Shown here in pieces: positions 60,841 to 64,000 of a DNA stretch of 64,000 nucleotides. The position numbers were made by a program, and so were the translations under genes. Position 1 is the first letter of the stretch. Each line of letters begins with the position of its first letter. This stretch comes from Rhynchopus sp. YZ270_cl-10 (Eukaryota; Euglenozoa; Diplonemea; Diplonemida; Diplonemidae). The stretch is taken from NCBI GenBank assembly GCA_964035575.1, contig OZ037853.1, positions 962,501 through 1,026,500 on the forward strand. Reading direction: 5' to 3'. Under the pieces are notes generated by a model. It was given only the letters and a program-made list of their open reading frames with translations, was not told the origin of the DNA and searched no databases.

Positions 60841-61017
60841 TGACGAAAAGGGGAATGGGGGGTGGTCCAACGAGTTGTTTGGAAACGTAACCGATAGGAG
60901 GAAACGCAACGTGTATTTTTTCTCTCTCTCTTTTTTTTTTTGAACTGTAAATAATAGGATTTCTCCCCACAACCCCTTTTTCAACCCCCGTAGGGCAAGG
61001 TAAGGTCTACACGATGC

Positions 61018-61451
61018 CTCAGGTCAGCGTGACGGAATGAAATTGGCATATACCATGGTAAAAACGATGCCATGCGGTACGTCTTGGTACGTGTCATTTC
61101 TCTGTACAGAACGCACACTTTTCTATGGTTTTGTTGTAACCCCCCTAAACATACTGTGCAGACGAACCATGGGTTCGTCGATGTTCGTCCTGGGTCTGGA
61201 GGGGAGTATGGTTTGCCGCGTGGGAGGGCCCTTATAAAAAGTGACATTTTTGGTCCGTCGATGTTCGTCGGCGAACATCGTGGAACCAAATCGACGAACT
61301 TTTGGTTCGTCTGCACAGTGTGCTTAGGGGGGGGTTACAACAAAACCATGGAAAAGTGTGCGTTCTGTACAAAGAAATGATACGCACCACATGTCATCGT
61401 TTTTACCATGTCATATGACATTTTCATTCTGACGTGTCACGCTGACATGTG
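61018..61451. mobile_element. foldback element with ~180-bp inverted arms
   Basis: The left arm (CAGGTCAGCGTGAC ... GCACACTTTTC ... TTGTTGTAACCCCCCTAA ... GTGCAGACGAACCA) is inverted on the right (TGGTTCGTCTGCACAGTGTG ... GGTTACAACAAAACCATGG ... GTCACGCTGACATG). The centre has CGTCGATGTTCG repeats. There is no coding capacity and it is probably a non-autonomous DNA element. Confidence 0.75.
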
Positions 61452-61798
61452 GCATTCTATTCTGTGTTCTACTCTTGTGGATTGTCGTTGAACGGAAGCT
61501 TTTTTTATTTTCTTTTTCTGTGCACAAAAAAACAGTGCAGGGTGTTTTTCAGGGGGACATACGAAAGTTTATTTTTTTTCTCCATTTTTTTGTTGCTCCC
61601 TGTACCTATGCTATCAATGTATTGAAATGCATATGTTGAAATACTTTTCTTTTTTTTTTTACAAAATTTATTTAACAACAGGGGGAACCCCCCCCCTCTG
61701 CCCCCTCTGTCCCCTTGCCCTCTGCCCCACCTCCCTACCTGTCTGTAGTCGAGGAATCCTCCCCGCATTTGATTAGACGAAGAAAAAGTGATGGAGCG

Positions 61799-61838
61799 CA
61801 TCCTTGGGTGTCTACACGAATACAACAAAGTTTTCAAA
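61799..61838 (+). repeat. SINE-like 3' motif, site 5
   Basis: CATCCTTGGGTGTCTACACG, AATACAACAAAGTTTTCAAA, then AACAAAAAC-type tail. Confidence 0.5.
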
Positions 61839-62498
61839 ACAAAAACAAAAACAAAAAAGCAAAAAAAACAGTGTTTCCCACGGTGAGATTTTGGGGTGAG
61901 AAATCTCACAAAAAAAAAAAAAAAAAAAAAGTGAGGTGAGAAATCTCACCTGCAGGAAAAAAAAAAAAAAAAAATCATGGTTGAACCACGGGAGTACCAT
62001 GGGGAACTGGGTTGCTGACCGCACCATCCAGGCTGTACCTCAATATTTTTTTGCCTGCGGCGCCATTTTCCCTTTTTTGCTCCGCAAAAAAGGGTTAGGT
62101 GTGTGACTATGTGCTGTAAAAAAGATAGATTTTTACACTGTACCCTAATTTTTTTTCGCCTGCGGCGCCATTTGTTTGATTTTTTTTTGCTCCGCAAAAA
62201 TCCCTATGTTCCCAATGTCCCTGGTCGGCAGTGCTGAGAAATTTTGGGCACAAAAACAAGCTGACCCCCCAATCTTCCAACGACAGTGACATTTATGTCA
62301 ACAATTTTTAGAAATGTTGCGTACCGTGGCTTCGCTTGGGTGCCATGCCTGCCATGACTGCCGTTTATTTTGTAAATGTACTGAGGTTACTGATAATTCG
62401 TGTACCACGTGTGCCTGGTGCAAATATCAATGAAGTGCCGAACTCCGAGAAATTCTCACATTCCGCCGGAGGCCCCCAACTTGAGCTAAGGTGGGGAC

Positions 62499-62523
62499 CC
62501 GGGCGCGCGAAGCGCGCCCGGGC
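62499..62523. repeat. GC-rich perfect hairpin
   Basis: CCCGGGCGCGC, loop GAA, GCGCGCCCGGG: an 11-bp stem in otherwise AT-rich DNA. It could be a terminator-like or cruciform site; the function is unknown. Confidence 0.6.
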
Positions 62524-62976
62524 TCGCCACACCTATACAAAAACCCGCAAAACCGCAAAATCTCACCTATTTTCAGAGTTAGGTGAGATGCTGGGAAACA
62601 CTGAAAAAAAAAAAAAAAAAAAAACAACAAAACAAAACAACGGACCGGTTTCAAAAAGATAGAGATATGAGCTCCCCTTTATTTCGCAATAGCAGCAACG
62701 TTTCCTAGATGGAGGGACATGAATGTGGGTCCGAGGGGTGGAGTCCTCAAGGCCCTTTGGGCAGTACACTTCGTGAAGTCATCCTTGTTGTGGTTGTGGA
62801 CAGCACAGTATGCATGTGAGGAATCAGCAGACAGGATGTAGTCGCTCCCTGTACGCGTTTCTCACTCTGTTGTCTTGGTGGCAGCAGGTTTGCCTTTTTC
62901 TTGTTCCTTTCCCCCACACACCTTCTCCACCTCATCACACCAACACAACAGGGAAAAGGCTTTGGTTACAAAAAAT

Positions 62977-63815
62977 ATGGATTTGACAATCAAGGGGTGG
63001 AACGGAGAGAAGGATACGGTGGAGCTGGGTGAGGATGACACACCTGCGGTGCTGCGTCGGAAGGTGCGTCTGCAGTGGGGTTGCCTGAAGACGGCTTTGT
63101 GATGAGTTTCGGCGGGGAGGCGATGGACGAAGGATACGACATGACGCAGCTGAGTGCTGGAGACACGGTTGTGTTGACGAAGGTGACGAAATACGAGGCC
63201 AGAGCAGCACTTCATGCGTTGGGTGAGACTGACATCACGGCTGGGAGGCTGGAGACTGTGAAGAATCCTGAGGTGGCGTGTTTGCTTCTGCAGGCGGAGG
63301 TTGCGACGGTGATTCCTGATCACTTCTTGCTGAGGACATCGTTGACGAGTCTTGATCTGAGTGCTGAGTCTGTTGTGACTCAAATTGGGCACCGCTTTCT
63401 TCAGGACTGCACTTCATTGACAAGCATCGACCTGTCTGGGTTGATCCATGTTACACAAATTGGCGCCGGCTTCCTTGCTGGATGCAAGTCTTTGCGTACA
63501 CTCGACTTATCACCAATGAGCAGTGTCACACACATTGGTCACGGCTTCCTTTATGGATGCTCTTCTTTGCGTACACTGGACTTATCACCACTGAGCGGTG
63601 TCACGCAAATAGAACAAAATGTCTCACATAGTGAGAGCCTCTTATTTGCTCAATGCACTTCGTTGAGGAGCATCTACCTCACCGGCTGCAGCGATGTTGT
63701 ATCAAGCACAGTGAGGAAAGAAGGGCTGGGGCATTTAGTAGTTGAATCCCGTTTGAAACGCAGCAGAGACGAACCACTTGAGGAATCCCGCAAGCGACTG
63801 AGACACGCAAAGTGA
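62977..63815 (+). pseudogene. UBL-LRR protein gene, copy 5 (single frameshift in UBL)
   Basis: The sequence starts MDLTIKGWNGEKDTVELG behind the conserved leader. One base fewer than in the paralogues near codon 31 (63066) changes the frame, so the first frame stops at 63102. The remainder is open from 63075 to 63815: rest of the UBL, linker, about five BspA-type LRRs (LHVTQIG-like units, with an extra EQNVSHSESLLF segment) and the tail RLKRSRDE, RKRLRHAK. It is a recent pseudogene or a sequencing error. The site used by insertions B and C is empty here. Confidence 0.75.
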
Positions 63816-64000
63816 CGCCGCCAGCTGCGCACTGCGACCTCGAAGCTGCACGGTCAAACTGGACGCCAAACGCCTTCAGGTCCTCCTCCTCCGCGTCGGC
63901 AGAAGGCAACAGAAGCTACGTCCCCTCGCACACCCTCACAGGCCACTCCTCCCGCAAAGCACTGCAGACAACAGACCTGGAAAGCCCTACCGCCCCCTCC
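63816..64000. other. 3' flank of UBL-LRR copy 5
   Basis: It matches 10488-10600 (GCCAGCTGCGCACTGCGACC, CACTCCTCCCGCAAAGCACT), but a ~75-bp segment (63,852-63,925) is inserted relative to copy 1. Confidence 0.5.

Larger units (their letters stand above)
60841..62976. other. gene-poor region before UBL-LRR copy 5
   Basis: No gene is supported. It contains a foldback element (61018-61451), a SINE-like motif (61799), two direct ~40-bp copies of GCCTGCGGCGCCATTT then TGCTCCGCAAAAA (62,054 and 62,158), and a GC hairpin (62,499-62,523). The last ~130 bp are the UBL-LRR leader. Confidence 0.55.

Noticed and set aside
1-64000. tRNA, rRNA or spliced-leader RNA genes
   Set aside because: None could be recognised with confidence by eye; box-like words (for example GGTTGGGGTCCAC near 8,093) were too weak to call.

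Overview
This is nuclear DNA of a eukaryotic microbe, most likely a unicellular flagellate. The lineage cannot be fixed from the sequence alone. The reasons are: cis-spliced introns with GTATGT/GTATGC donors and CAG acceptors in an RRM-YTH gene; NACHT-WD40, DUF4116 and BspA-type LRR gene families; a poly(A)-tailed non-LTR retrotransposon; and an N-domain/EF-hand/coiled-coil protein of a kind seen in flagellar and cytoskeletal proteins. Most genes are intronless and use the standard code.

Positions 1-29,700 are a repetitive cluster made of related cassettes. It holds two FkbM-type methyltransferase-like genes (one truncated), three DUF4116 segments, three long NACHT genes plus a fragment, and two ubiquitin-like/LRR (UBL-LRR) genes. 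The only long NACHT gene that reads through whole is at 12428-17599. It encodes about 1,723 residues ordered as a putative N-myristoylation site, ankyrin-like segment, ADP-ribosyltransferase-like domain with R-S-ExE residues, NACHT ATPase, pentapeptide-like stretch and 14 WD40 repeats. Copies differ mostly in short WD40 loops while the rest is nearly identical, which is the pattern expected of a self/non-self or pathogen sensor. The cluster is a patchwork: pieces of the single-copy WD40 gene at 30023-31093 and of neighbouring untranslated sequence are pasted into other genes.

Positions 30,000-49,400 hold single-copy genes: a beta-propeller protein, an EF-hand/coiled-coil protein, a cysteine-rich secreted protein and an RRM-YTH RNA-binding protein with two introns. 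They are separated by long, homopolymer-rich, gene-poor DNA with several small inverted-repeat (MITE-like) elements. Two more UBL-LRR genes lie at 41-46 kb and a fifth at 63 kb. Two of the five UBL-LRR genes carry insertions at exactly the same internal site, each flanked by a 20-bp duplication and sharing the same 3' end. A third carries an unrelated insertion with an 18-bp duplication. The insertion at 41.4-43.9 kb is mostly a tandem array of a ~132-bp unit.

Positions 50,200-58,190 are a nested mobile-element locus. A ~7.1-kb LINE encodes a 2,012-residue protein with two OTU-like protease domains flanking a reverse transcriptase and a restriction-like endonuclease. It sits inside a ~0.9-kb element with 37-bp perfect terminal inverted repeats, a 7-bp target duplication and arrays of a TTTTTGTGA-type repeat. 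Positions 58,190-62,970 are gene-poor, with a 53-copy 9-bp minisatellite, foldback elements and one small hypothetical gene.
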